From Streptomyces sp. NBC_00670 (GTDB lineage: Bacteria; Actinomycetota; Actinomycetes; Streptomycetales; Streptomycetaceae), in contig NZ_CP109017.1 of the NCBI RefSeq assembly GCF_036226765.1, positions 3,668,501-3,732,500 on the forward strand: 64,000 nt of DNA. The letters run 5' to 3'. Each line of letters begins with the position of its first letter. Position 1 is the first letter of the stretch. Positions 15,574 through 24,406 of the stretch are shown here, in pieces. The notes under the pieces are model-generated. The model saw only the letters and a program-made list of their open reading frames with translations. It made no database searches and had not been told where the DNA came from. The translations under genes were made by a program, and so were the position numbers.

Positions 15574-18303
15574 TCAGTTACGGCCTCCGAAGAGCCCGCT
15601 TCCTCCGTTGTCGTTGCTTCCGCTGTTGCCGTTGCCCCGGGTGTTCCCGGTCTCCTCGCTCTCCGTCGCCGACGGGCTGGAACCGCCCGCGCCGCCGTTG
15701 TCGTTGCCGCCGTTGTCATTGCCCCCGTTGTCGTTGCCGGCGTCCGTGCAGCCCTGCCAGAAGTTGCAGCTCTGCGAGGAACTCGGGGAGGGCGGCGTGC
15801 TGCTCTTCGTCGGCGACGGACTCGATGACGGGCTGCTCTCCGGGCTCTTGGTGACGCTGGGCGTCGGGCTCGACGACGGCTCCGCGTTGACGACCTTGCC
15901 GATGGGCTGCGCCTCAGGGAAGGACTTGGCGGGGACGCCCTTCAGCGCCTGCTCCATGTAGTCGTGCCAGATCTCGGCCGGGAACGAGGCGCCGTGGATC
16001 TTCTCCTCGCCACCCGTTCCGTACATCTCCAGGAACTCGCGGTTCTTGTTGTTCTCGTCGTCGTCCAGCCGGTACATCGAGATCGCGGTGGAGAGCTGCG
16101 GTGTGTAGCCGACGAACCATGCGGACTTGTTGCCGTCCGTGGTACCGGTCTTGCCCGCGACCTCACGGCCGGAGAGCTTCGCCGAGGTACCGGTGCCCTT
16201 CTCGACCACGGTCTTCAGTACGTCGGTGACGTTGTTGGCCACGTTGGGCTCGAAGGCCTGCGTGCTCTTGGCCTCCTTCTTGTGGTCGTAGACGGTGCCG
16301 TCCTTGCTCTCGACCTTGTCGACCGAGTAGGGCTCCCGCTGCTTCCCGCTGTCCGCGAAGGTGGCGTAGGCGCCGGCCATGCGGATGGCGCTGGGGTCGG
16401 AGGTACCGATGGAGAAGGAGGGGAAGTTGGAGCTGGCCAGGCTGCTCTTCAGCACGCCGGCGTCCAGTGCCGACTCCTCGACCTTGTTCAGCCCCACGTC
16501 CATACCGAGCTGCACATAGGCGGAGTTGACGGACAGCCGCATCGCCTCGCGGAGGTCGATCTTGTAGTTCGGAGGACTGCCCACCGACTCACCGCCATCG
16601 TTCGTCTGCAACCACTCCTTGCCCTCTTTGTCCTTCCAGACATCTCCGTTGTACTCGAGGATCTTGAACTTGTTCTTGCCGCTGTAGAGGCTCTTGGGCG
16701 ACACCACGGTGCGTTCGTCCTGCGCCTGCTCCGGGTCGCCGTCGGGGTCGCGCACGCCCCACTTCATCGCGGCGGCCAGCACGAACGGCTTGAACGTCGA
16801 ACCCACCTGGGCGCCGGTGACGTCGGCGTTGTTGGTGAAGTGCTTGGTCGCGTTCTCACCGCCGTAGATGGCCTTGATCGCGCCCGTGGCCGGGTCGACG
16901 GAGGCACCGCCGAACTGGACGTGCGTATCGGTGTCGGGACGCTGCTTGGGCTTGATCTTGGCCTTCTGGACCTTCTTCACCGCGGCCTCGAGCTCGTTGA
17001 CCTTCTTCTTGTCGAAGGTGGTGTGGATCGAGTAGCCGCCCTGCTGGAGCTGGTCGCCGGTGATGTCGGTGTTGTTGACCACGTACCCCTTGGCCAGGTC
17101 GACGAGGTAACCGATCTGACCGCTCAGCGCGGTGTTCGACCTGGGGTTCTTCACCTTCGGGAGCTTGGTGTACTTCGCCCGGTCGGCCTGGCTCAGATGG
17201 TCGTACTCGACCATCTTGTTGAGCGTGTCCTGCATCTGGCCCAGGGCCCGCTTGGTGTTGGCCTTGGCAGTGGCCGCCGGGTCGATGGAGGTCGCGCCGG
17301 CCGGGTCGTAGTAGGTGGCGCCCTTGAGCATCGCGGAGAGGAAGGCGCACTCGCCCGGATTCAGGTCCTTGGCGTCCTTGTCGAAGTACGCCCGCGCGGC
17401 CGCCTGGATGCCGTAGGCACCCCGGCCGTAGTAGGCGGAGTTCAGATAGTCGGCGAGGATCTTGTCCTTGTCGACGTTGGCGCCGACCTTGATCGAGATG
17501 AAGATCTCCTTGAACTTGCGGGAGATCGTCTGCGACCGGTCGTCCAGCAGCGCGTTCTTCACGTACTGCTGGGTGATGGTCGAGCCGCCCTGGGTCTCGC
17601 CGCCCCTGGCCATGTTGAACAGCGCGCGGCCGATGCCCTTGGGGTCGATGCCGTTGTCGTCGTAGAAGGTCTTGTTCTCCTGCGAGATCACCGCCCAGCG
17701 CATCTCCTTGGGGATCTGCGAGAAGTTGACGATCTGGCGGTTGGTCTCACCACCGGTGGCGACCATCTGGGTGCCGTCGGACCAGTAGTAGACGTTGTTC
17801 TGCGCCGTCGCCGTCTTGGCGATGTCCGGCACGCTCACCATGGCGTAACCGATGCCGGCCACGGCCACCAGGCTGCCGACGAAACCGATGAAGCAGCCGG
17901 TCACCAGCTTCCAGGAGGGCACCCAGCGGTGCCAGCCGTCCTTGCCGGCCCGCGGGTAGTCGAGGAAGCGCCTCCTGCTGGGGTCCGGGCCGCGGCCCCG
18001 GCCGCGTCCGGGGCCGTTCGGGCCGCCCGGGCCCCGGCGGCCACCGCCGCCTCCGCCTCCGTGGCCGTGTCCCGCGCCGTCGGCCGCTCTGCGGCGGCCT
18101 CCGCCGCTTCTCTGTGCGGCCCGCCGCGCCTCGGCACGGCCGCCGTACACCTGTTCACCACCTCCCCACTCGGGGGAGTCGGCCGGAGATCCGGTGGCGC
18201 CTCGCGGTGCCGCGCGGCGGCCGGAGGGCGCCGACTGGCCGCGTCGGGCCGCGGCACGTCCGCCTCCCTGCGGCTGCGGCGGTTTGCGACGGTGCTCGCT
18301 CAT
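15574..18303 (-). CDS. Bifunctional (class A) penicillin-binding protein
   Basis: A 909-residue glycosyltransferase/transpeptidase that polymerises and cross-links peptidoglycan. The cytoplasmic tail (1-125) is rich in Gly, Arg and Pro. One membrane helix lies at about 131-155. The GT51 domain contains SQENKTFYDDNGID with its catalytic glutamate and GGSTITQQYVKNALL. The transpeptidase has SxxK at S502 (STFKP), SVN in LSVNSAYVQLG, and KTGT at 718. The C-terminal tail is Ser/Pro-rich and ends in DNGGN repeats. ATG at 18303 opens MSEHRRKPPQP. The active-site segment ENKTF departs from the usual EDRRF but keeps the glutamate. Confidence 0.95.
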   Translation of the reverse strand: MSEHRRKPPQPQGGGRAAARRGQSAPSGRRAAPRGATGSPADSPEWGGGEQVYGGRAEARRAAQRSGGGRRRAADGAGHGHGGGGGGGRRGPGGPNGPGRGRGRGPDPSRRRFLDYPRAGKDGWHRWVPSWKLVTGCFIGFVGSLVAVAGIGYAMVSVPDIAKTATAQNNVYYWSDGTQMVATGGETNRQIVNFSQIPKEMRWAVISQENKTFYDDNGIDPKGIGRALFNMARGGETQGGSTITQQYVKNALLDDRSQTISRKFKEIFISIKVGANVDKDKILADYLNSAYYGRGAYGIQAAARAYFDKDAKDLNPGECAFLSAMLKGATYYDPAGATSIDPAATAKANTKRALGQMQDTLNKMVEYDHLSQADRAKYTKLPKVKNPRSNTALSGQIGYLVDLAKGYVVNNTDITGDQLQQGGYSIHTTFDKKKVNELEAAVKKVQKAKIKPKQRPDTDTHVQFGGASVDPATGAIKAIYGGENATKHFTNNADVTGAQVGSTFKPFVLAAAMKWGVRDPDGDPEQAQDERTVVSPKSLYSGKNKFKILEYNGDVWKDKEGKEWLQTNDGGESVGSPPNYKIDLREAMRLSVNSAYVQLGMDVGLNKVEESALDAGVLKSSLASSNFPSFSIGTSDPSAIRMAGAYATFADSGKQREPYSVDKVESKDGTVYDHKKEAKSTQAFEPNVANNVTDVLKTVVEKGTGTSAKLSGREVAGKTGTTDGNKSAWFVGYTPQLSTAISMYRLDDDENNKNREFLEMYGTGGEEKIHGASFPAEIWHDYMEQALKGVPAKSFPEAQPIGKVVNAEPSSSPTPSVTKSPESSPSSSPSPTKSSTPPSPSSSQSCNFWQGCTDAGNDNGGNDNGGNDNGGAGGSSPSATESEETGNTRGNGNSGSNDNGGSGLFGGRN

Positions 18304-18676
18304 CGAACGATTACTCCTCGGGCAGGCGCACCCGTGCGCGCCTGGAAACGGCGGCTGGTTTCCGGTCCCCCCGGAGTACGGATACGGTCGCTCACGCATT
18401 CACCCGTACTGCACCGAGGACGAGGACGTTGCCGTCCGTCACTCGGTTCCCGGTGTTCTGCATGGCGCACAGACTACGCACCGTCAAAACCCGCCGAGGT
18501 TCGAAGTTCACCCCAAACCAGGCAGGTTGCCTCCTACGAATCGGTGATGTGACCCCGTTCACCGTGTCCCCTCTTGTCCCCGCCGCAGGGGCGTTCTATC
18601 GTCGTGATGTATCGAGTCGATACATCAGCGCGAGATAAAGACGTGCCGAGACGGCCGCGAGAGGGAGGAGGCGACG
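18304..18676. promoter_or_regulatory. Divergent PBP-padR intergenic region
   Basis: This 373-bp gap must contain the PBP promoter on the minus strand and the padR promoter on the plus strand. The only strong signal is the palindrome at 18605-18627. No convincing coding sequence was seen. Confidence 0.5.
18605..18627. promoter_or_regulatory. Candidate PadR operator
   Basis: A perfect palindrome of 11-base arms (TGATGTATCGA and its complement) around a single central G lies 49 bases upstream of the padR start. PadR-type repressors bind such AT-containing dyads and often control themselves, so autoregulation is likely. Confidence 0.65.
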
Positions 18677-19360
18677 ATGAGCCGGCGTGCCGGGATCCTC
18701 GAGTTCGCCGTACTCGGCCTGCTCCGCGAGTCTCCGATGCACGGCTACGAGCTGCGCAAACGGCTCAATACGTCACTGGGTGTGTTCCGCGCGTTCAGCT
18801 ACGGAACGCTGTATCCCTGCCTCAAGACGCTGGTCGCGAGCGGCTGGTTGATCGAGGAGCCGGGGGTCGCGGCCGACGGCACGCCCGCCGCCCCGCTCAC
18901 GGGACGGCGCGCGAAGATCGTTTACCGGTTGACGGCGGACGGCAAGGAGCACTTCGAGGAGCTGCTCTCCCAGACGGGGCCCGACGCCTACGAGGACGAG
19001 CACTTCGCCGCGCGCTTCGCCTTCTTCGGCCAGACCTCGCGGGACGTGCGCATGCGCGTCCTGGAGGGCCGCCGCAGCCGGCTGGAGGAACGCCTGGAGA
19101 AGATGCGCGCCTCCCTGGCACGCACCCGGGAGCGCCTCGACGACTACACCCTCGAGCTCCAGCGCCACGGGATGGAGTCCGTGGAGCGCGAAGTGCGCTG
19201 GCTGAACGAGCTCATCGAGAGCGAGCGGGCAGGGCGGGACCTGAAGGATTCCGCCTCCTCGGGCCCCGCTCAGCAGAACACAGGATCCGGCTCGCCGGGC
19301 GGCCTGCCCCGGCGCGGTGACAGCACCGCGCCGGATACGCCCGACGACACCGCCATGTGA
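18677..19360 (+). CDS. PadR family transcriptional regulator
   Basis: A 227-residue regulator. The N-terminal winged helix has the PadR signature [21 protein letters not shown], followed by [19 protein letters not shown]. The C-terminal half (about 105-185) is a coiled-coil dimerisation region ([26 protein letters not shown]). The tail after about 190 is low complexity. The ribosome binding site GGGAGGAGG lies close to the ATG. A near-ideal palindrome upstream is the probable operator. The inositol-phosphate synthase gene begins 44 bases after its stop, so the regulator may control inositol synthesis. Confidence 0.88.
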   Translation: MSRRAGILEFAVLGLLRESPMHGYELRKRLNTSLGVFRAFSYGTLYPCLKTLVASGWLIEEPGVAADGTPAAPLTGRRAKIVYRLTADGKEHFEELLSQTGPDAYEDEHFAARFAFFGQTSRDVRMRVLEGRRSRLEERLEKMRASLARTRERLDDYTLELQRHGMESVEREVRWLNELIESERAGRDLKDSASSGPAQQNTGSGSPGGLPRRGDSTAPDTPDDTAM

Positions 19361-19404
19361 GGCCCGGTCGGGGTCTCACCGAATACACACAGGGAGCAAC
19401 CGGA

Positions 19405-20487
19405 ATGGGTTCGGTTCGCGTAGCCATCGTCGGCGTGGGCAACTGCGCCGCATCGCTGGTGCAGGGCGTCGAGTACTACAAGGACGCCGACGCGGCGTCC
19501 AAGGTGCCTGGGCTGATGCACGTCCAGTTCGGCGACTACCACGTCCGCGACATCGAGTTCGTCGCCGCGTTCGACGTGGACGCCAAGAAGGTCGGCCTCG
19601 ACCTGGCGGACGCCATCGGCGCCTCGGAGAACAACACCATCAAGATCTGCGACGTCCCCAACTCCGGTGTGACGGTGCAGCGCGGGCACACCCTCGACGG
19701 CCTGGGCAAGTACTACCGCGAGACCATCGAGGAGTCCGCCGAGGCCCCGGTCGACGTCGTCCAGATTCTCAAGGACAAGCAGGTCGACGTCCTGGTCTGC
19801 TACCTGCCCGTGGGCTCCGAGGACGCGGCGAAGTTCTACGCCCAGTGCGCCATCGACGCGCGTGTCGCCTTCGTCAACGCGCTGCCGGTCTTCATCGCCG
19901 GCACCAAGGAGTGGGCGGACAAGTTCACCGAGGCGGGCGTCCCGATCGTCGGTGACGACATCAAGTCGCAGGTCGGCGCCACCATCACGCACCGCGTCAT
20001 GGCGAAGCTGTTCGAGGACCGGGGCGTCGTCCTGGACCGCACGATGCAGCTGAACGTCGGCGGCAACATGGACTTCAAGAACATGCTCGAGCGCGAGCGC
20101 CTGGAGTCGAAGAAGATCTCCAAGACGCAGGCCGTCACCTCCCAGATCCCGGACCGGGACCTGGGCGCGAAGAACGTCCACATCGGCCCCTCGGACTACG
20201 TGCAGTGGCTCGACGACCGCAAGTGGGCCTACGTCCGCCTCGAGGGCCGCGCCTTCGGTGACGTTCCGCTGAACCTGGAGTACAAGCTCGAGGTGTGGGA
20301 CTCCCCGAACTCCGCGGGCGTCATCATCGACGCCCTGCGCGCCGCGAAGATCGCCAAGGACCGGGGCATCGGTGGCCCCATCCTCTCGGCGTCCTCGTAC
20401 TTCATGAAGTCCCCGCCGGTCCAGTACTTCGACGACCAGGCCCGGGAGAACGTGGAGAAGTTCATCAAGGGCGAGGTCGAGCGCTAA
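19405..20487 (+). CDS. ino1: myo-Inositol-1-phosphate synthase
   Basis: A 360-residue NAD-dependent enzyme that converts glucose-6-phosphate to 1L-myo-inositol-1-phosphate, the first step towards mycothiol and phosphatidylinositol in Actinobacteria. The NAD-binding start is [21 protein letters not shown]. Conserved segments are [27 protein letters not shown] and the C-terminal [10 protein letters not shown]. The length fits the prokaryotic short form. ATG at 19405 has AGGGA about 9 bases upstream. It follows padR in the same direction. Confidence 0.93.
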   Translation: MGSVRVAIVGVGNCAASLVQGVEYYKDADAASKVPGLMHVQFGDYHVRDIEFVAAFDVDAKKVGLDLADAIGASENNTIKICDVPNSGVTVQRGHTLDGLGKYYRETIEESAEAPVDVVQILKDKQVDVLVCYLPVGSEDAAKFYAQCAIDARVAFVNALPVFIAGTKEWADKFTEAGVPIVGDDIKSQVGATITHRVMAKLFEDRGVVLDRTMQLNVGGNMDFKNMLERERLESKKISKTQAVTSQIPDRDLGAKNVHIGPSDYVQWLDDRKWAYVRLEGRAFGDVPLNLEYKLEVWDSPNSAGVIIDALRAAKIAKDRGIGGPILSASSYFMKSPPVQYFDDQARENVEKFIKGEVER

Positions 20488-20532
20488 AGGCCCACCGCCT
20501 TCCGCGTCGGAAGGCCCACCGCCTTGCGCGTC
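20487..20532 (+). repeat. Two 22-bp direct repeats after ino1
   Basis: Copies at 20487-20508 and 20511-20532 differ at one base. The first begins on the last base of the ino1 stop codon. They precede the ino1 terminator and have no coding role that can be seen. Confidence 0.75.
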
Positions 20533-20537
20533 ACCGA

Positions 20538-20566
20538 GGGTCCCCGGGGCACCGTCCCGGGGACCC
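20538..20566 (+). terminator. ino1 terminator
   Basis: A perfect 11-bp stem (GGGTCCCCGGG/CCCGGGGACCC) with a 7-base loop follows the direct repeats. It precedes the MFS gene by 25 bases. Confidence 0.7.
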
Positions 20567-20591
20567 TTCCCCGTATGTGAGGGTGTCCCCC

Positions 20592-21854
20592 ATGGCCGTC
20601 CTCCCTGACCTGCGCGTCCTGCTGCGTTTCGGGGGCTTCCGGCGCCTGCTCGCGGTGCGGCTGCTCTCCCAGGGCGCCGACGGTGTCTACCAGGTCGCGC
20701 TCGCCACCTACGTCGTCTTCTCCCCGGAGAAGCAGACCTCGGCCGCCTCGATCGCCTCCGCGATGGCCGTGCTCCTGCTGCCGTACTCCCTCGTCGGCCC
20801 CTTCGCCGGCGTCCTGCTCGACCGCTGGCGACGCCGCCAGGTCTTCCTCCACGGCAATCTGCTGCGCGCCCTGCTGGCGTGCGCGACGGCGGTGCTGATG
20901 GTGAGCCGGGTGCCCGACTGGCTCTTCTACGTCTCCGCGCTGTGCGTCACCGCGGTCAACCGCTTCGTCCTCGCGGGCCTGTCCGCCGCCCTGCCCCGTG
21001 TCGTCGACGCCGAGCGCCTGGTGCTGGCCAACTCGCTCTCCCCGACCGCCGGAACGCTCGCCGCGACCGCGGGCGGCGGGCTCGCCTTCGTACTGCGCCT
21101 CGCGGTCGCCGACTCCGATGTCGCCGTGGTGCTGCTGGGCGCCGCCCTGTACCTGAGCGCCGCCCTGGTCTCCCTGCGGATCGCGCCGGCCCTCCTCGGT
21201 CCCGACGGCGCGGCGGTGCGGCCCCGGCTCCGCGAGGCGCTCGGCGGCACCGCGCGGGGGCTCACCGAAGGCGTACGTCACCTCGCCGAGCCCCGGCGCC
21301 GGCCCGCCGCCCGGGCGCTGACCGCGATGACGCTCATGCGGTTCTGCTACGGCGCGCTGACCGTCATGGTGCTGATGCTCTGCCGGTACGCCCTCGCCGG
21401 CGGCACCGACGAGGGGCTGGCCCTGCTGGGACTGGCCGTGGGGGCGTCCGGCGCGGGGTTCTTCGTGGCGGCCGTGCTCACGCCCTGGACGGCCGGGCGG
21501 CTCGGGCCCGGCCGCTGGATCGTGGTCTGCGCGGCCGGGGCGGCGGTCCTGGAGCCCGCGCTCGGCCTGCCGTTCGCCACCGGTCCGATGCTGGTGGCGG
21601 CATTCGTGCTGGGGCTGACCACCCAGGGGGCGAAGATCGCGACAGACACGATCGTGCAGTCCTCGGTCGACGACCGCTTCCGCGGCCGGATCTTCTCGGT
21701 CTACGACGTCCTGTTCAACGCCGCGTTCGTCGGCGCGGCCGCGCTGGCCGCCGTGATGCTGCCCGCCGACGGTCGCTCGGCCGCTCTGGTGGTGCTGGTG
21801 GCACTGGTCTACGGGGCGGTTGCTGCCGCTATGGCCCGCTTCGCGCACCAGTAA
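20592..21854 (+). CDS. MFS transporter, DHA3-like
   Basis: A 420-residue, 12-helix major facilitator protein. The N terminus (LRFGGFRRLLAVRLLSQGADGVYQVALA) and the motif GVLLDRWRRRQVFL between helices 2 and 3 match the DHA3/TM_EFTS_3-like group of efflux permeases. The segment SVDDRFRGRIFSVYDVLFNAAFV in the second half is also typical. ATG at 20592 follows GAGGG by 8 bases. The conserved position behind ino1 in this lineage does not reveal the substrate. Confidence 0.85.
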   Translation: MAVLPDLRVLLRFGGFRRLLAVRLLSQGADGVYQVALATYVVFSPEKQTSAASIASAMAVLLLPYSLVGPFAGVLLDRWRRRQVFLHGNLLRALLACATAVLMVSRVPDWLFYVSALCVTAVNRFVLAGLSAALPRVVDAERLVLANSLSPTAGTLAATAGGGLAFVLRLAVADSDVAVVLLGAALYLSAALVSLRIAPALLGPDGAAVRPRLREALGGTARGLTEGVRHLAEPRRRPAARALTAMTLMRFCYGALTVMVLMLCRYALAGGTDEGLALLGLAVGASGAGFFVAAVLTPWTAGRLGPGRWIVVCAAGAAVLEPALGLPFATGPMLVAAFVLGLTTQGAKIATDTIVQSSVDDRFRGRIFSVYDVLFNAAFVGAAALAAVMLPADGRSAALVVLVALVYGAVAAAMARFAHQ

Positions 21855-21942
21855 GTGTCACATCAAAGCCACAGTCCCTTTCCGGACTTCGTAGTTGTCA
21901 GTGCGGCCGGATAACTTACGGACGTCTTATTTCGCGCCATGC

Positions 21943-21987
21943 GCACGGCACCTTCACGCACGGCACCTTCACGCATGCCATCTTCAC
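21943..21987 (+). repeat. Tandem 15-bp repeat, three units
   Basis: GCACGGCACCTTCAC occurs twice exactly (21943-21957, 21958-21972) and once with three changes (21973-21987), in the leader just before the LppU-like gene. In the frame of that gene it would encode HGTFT repeats, but there is no start codon upstream, so it is treated as non-coding. Confidence 0.8.
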
Positions 21988-22003
21988 CAAGGGGGACCCC
22001 CAA

Positions 22004-22543
22004 GTGACCGTTCCGCCGCCGCCCCAGGGCCAGAATCCGTACGCTCAGACGCCCACCGCTCCCACGGGGCAGCCGGCCGGACAGCCGGGAGTTCCTCCGC
22101 AGCAGCCCGGGCAGCCGGGCGTTCCGCCGCAGGGCCCCTACGCGCCGTTCCCGCAGCAGCAGGGCGGCCCCTTCCCGGCTCCGCCGGCGCCGCCCGCCCC
22201 GCGGAAGAGCAAGAAGGCCCTCAAGGTCATAGGCGGCATCGTCGTGGCCGTGCTCGTCATCGGCCTGAAGTTCGGCGCCGGCTGGGGTCTGGGCTGGCTC
22301 TTCGGCCGCGACGACGCCGAGACCACGTCGGTGGGCAACTGCATGCACAACGACGGCACCCAGACCAGCCCCGATCTGCAGGAGGTCGACTGCTCGTCGG
22401 GCAAGGCGCAGTACAAGGTGGTCGAGAAGTTCGGCGGTTCCTCGGACAGCAGCAAGTGCGACAACGTCAAGGACGCGACGATCTCCTACATCCAGTACGG
22501 CAACGGCCACGACGTGGTGCTGTGCCTGAAGGAGACCAGCTGA
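22004..22543 (+). CDS. LppU-like membrane-anchored protein
   Basis: A 179-residue protein resembling the actinobacterial LppU family. A Pro/Gln-rich cytoplasmic tail (1-66) precedes a basic stretch and one helix at about 72-90 (ALKVIGGIVVAVLVIGLKFG). The outer domain (about 105-179) has four cysteines (NCMH, DCSSG, KCDN, LCLK) that probably form two disulphides. GTG at 22004 is chosen because GGGGGA lies just upstream and conserved sequence begins there. Function unknown. Convergent with cca across a double parS palindrome. Confidence 0.75.
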   Translation: MTVPPPPQGQNPYAQTPTAPTGQPAGQPGVPPQQPGQPGVPPQGPYAPFPQQQGGPFPAPPAPPAPRKSKKALKVIGGIVVAVLVIGLKFGAGWGLGWLFGRDDAETTSVGNCMHNDGTQTSPDLQEVDCSSGKAQYKVVEKFGGSSDSSKCDNVKDATISYIQYGNGHDVVLCLKETS

Positions 22544-22574
22544 CGCGGGAGCCGACCGACGTCGGCCGGTAGCG

Positions 22575-22610
22575 CGAGGGGCGATGTTTCACGTGAAACA
22601 TCGCCCCTCG
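22575..22610. promoter_or_regulatory. parS within a 36-bp perfect palindrome
   Basis: parS at 22586-22599 with 11 further paired bases on each side. It is the first of two adjacent palindromes between the convergent LppU-like and cca genes and may also terminate transcription. Confidence 0.88.
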
Positions 22611-22626
22611 TCGCGCGCGGGCACAA

Positions 22627-22670
22627 GTGAGGGCGGGTCATGTTTCACGTGAAACATGACCCGCCCTCAC
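22627..22670. promoter_or_regulatory. parS within a 44-bp perfect palindrome
   Basis: parS at 22642-22655 with 15 further paired bases on each side, the longest such palindrome in the window. It is 56 bp centre to centre from the previous one. It is 27 bases from the stop codon of cca and likely forms its terminator. Confidence 0.88.
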
Positions 22671-22696
22671 ACCGTCAGCGTCGCATCAGCCCCGCG

Positions 22697-24163
22697 TCAG
22701 CCCTGGGCGCCCCACCACTCCTTGAGCGCGGCCACCGCCTCGTCGTGCTCCATCGGGCCGTTCTCGAGCCGCAGTTCCAGCAGATGCTGGTAGGCCTGTC
22801 CGACCACCGGGCCGGGACGGACACCGAGGATCCCCATGATCTGGTTGCCGTCGAGGTCGGGTCGGATGGAATCCAGTTCCTCCTGCTCCTGGAGCTGCGC
22901 GATGCGCTCCTCCAGGCCGTCGTACGCACGCGACAGGGCGGTCGCCTTGCGCTTGTTCCGGGTGGTGCAGTCGGAGCGGGTCAGCTTGTGCAGCCGCTCC
23001 AGCAGCGGACCCGCGTCCCGGACGTACCGCCGGACCGCCGAGTCCGTCCACTCGCCAGTGCCGTAGCCGTGGAAGCGGAGGTGGAGCTCGACGAGCCGGG
23101 AGACGTCCTTCACCAGCTCGTTGGAGTACTTCAGCGCCGTCATCCGCTTCTTGGTCATCTTGGCGCCCACCACCTCGTGGTGGTGGAAGGAGACCCGGCC
23201 GTCCTGCTCGAACCGGCGCGTCCGCGGCTTGCCGATGTCGTGCAGCAGGGCGGCGAGCCGCAGCGTCAGATCGGGGCCGTCCTGCTCCAGCGCCATCGCC
23301 TGCTCCAGCACGATCAGCGTGTGGTCGTAGACGTCCTTGTGCCGGTGGTGCTCGTCCCGCTCCAGCCGCAGCGCCGGGAGCTCGGGCAGGACGTACTGGG
23401 CGAGCCCGGTCTCGACGAGAAGGGTCAGACCCTTGCGCGGGTGCGCGGAGAGGAGCAGCTTGTTCAGCTCGTCCCGGACCCGCTCCGCCGACACGATCTC
23501 GATCCGGCCGGCCATCTCCGTCATGGCCGCCACGACCTCCGGCGCCACCTCGAAGTCGAGCTGCGCGGCGAAGCGCGCGGCGCGCATCATGCGCAGCGGG
23601 TCGTCGGAGAAGGACTCCTGGGGGGTGCCGGGGGTGCGCAGCACCCGGGCGGCGAGGTCGTCGAGGCCGTGGTGCGGGTCGACGAACTCCTTCTCGGGCA
23701 GGGCGACCGCCATCGCGTTGACCGTGAAGTCACGCCGGACGAGGTCCTCCTCGATGGAGTCGCCGTAGGACACCTCGGGCTTGCGCGAGGTGCGGTCGTA
23801 CGCCTCCGAGCGGTAGGTGGTGACCTCGATCTGGAAGCGCTGCACGGTGTCCCCGACCCGGGCGTCCTTCTGCACCCCGACCGTGCCGAAGGCGATCCCG
23901 ACGTCCCACACCGCGTCCGCCCAGGGCCGCACGATCCTGAGCACGTCCTCGGGGCGCGCGTCGGTCGTGAAGTCCAGATCGTTGCCGAGCCGGCCGAGCA
24001 GGGCGTCCCGTACCGAACCGCCGACCAGTGCCAGGGAGAACCCGGCCTCCTGGAATCGGCGGGCGAGATCGTCGGCGGCAGGGGAGACCCGCAGCAGTTC
24101 GCTCACCGCGCGGCGCTGCACCTGGCTCAGGGCACTGGGACTGTCTGTGTTGGCGTTCGGCAC
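22697..24163 (-). CDS. cca: CCA tRNA nucleotidyltransferase
   Basis: A 488-residue class II nucleotidyltransferase that adds or repairs the 3' CCA of tRNA. The catalytic head has LVGGSVRDALLGRLGNDLDF (residues 47-65) with the DxD metal ligands at 62-64, then RRDFTVNAMA and the RNA-binding segment SFSDDPLRMMRAARFAAQL. An HD domain follows (LRLAALLHDIGKPRTR, about 267-285). GTG at 24163 is chosen because homologues begin PNAN. No ribosome binding site is visible, and TACTCT a few bases upstream could be a -10 box of a leaderless message. Confidence 0.92.
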   Translation of the reverse strand: MPNANTDSPSALSQVQRRAVSELLRVSPAADDLARRFQEAGFSLALVGGSVRDALLGRLGNDLDFTTDARPEDVLRIVRPWADAVWDVGIAFGTVGVQKDARVGDTVQRFQIEVTTYRSEAYDRTSRKPEVSYGDSIEEDLVRRDFTVNAMAVALPEKEFVDPHHGLDDLAARVLRTPGTPQESFSDDPLRMMRAARFAAQLDFEVAPEVVAAMTEMAGRIEIVSAERVRDELNKLLLSAHPRKGLTLLVETGLAQYVLPELPALRLERDEHHRHKDVYDHTLIVLEQAMALEQDGPDLTLRLAALLHDIGKPRTRRFEQDGRVSFHHHEVVGAKMTKKRMTALKYSNELVKDVSRLVELHLRFHGYGTGEWTDSAVRRYVRDAGPLLERLHKLTRSDCTTRNKRKATALSRAYDGLEERIAQLQEQEELDSIRPDLDGNQIMGILGVRPGPVVGQAYQHLLELRLENGPMEHDEAVAALKEWWGAQG

Positions 24164-24406
24164 AACAGCAAAGAGTACGTGTCCCGGCCTCTCCACTGCT
24201 CCTCCGCACAACCCGCACAGACCGGCCGAACCGTGCACAGCACCCACTTCGCGCGAGCCGCCCGCATACCCCCTCATTCGGGTCGGCGGGGCTCTCCCGC
24301 CCGATCTTGCCGACCGGTCCGCGGCACTTCCTCTCCGCGAGCATCGTTACCATGCGTGGACGCACAATCCGACGACCACTGACGATGACGAGGGACGGGC
24401 GAGCGC

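Noticed and set aside
21943..21987. CRISPR-like or coding repeat
   Set aside because: The repeats are contiguous, without spacers, and no start codon precedes them in frame.
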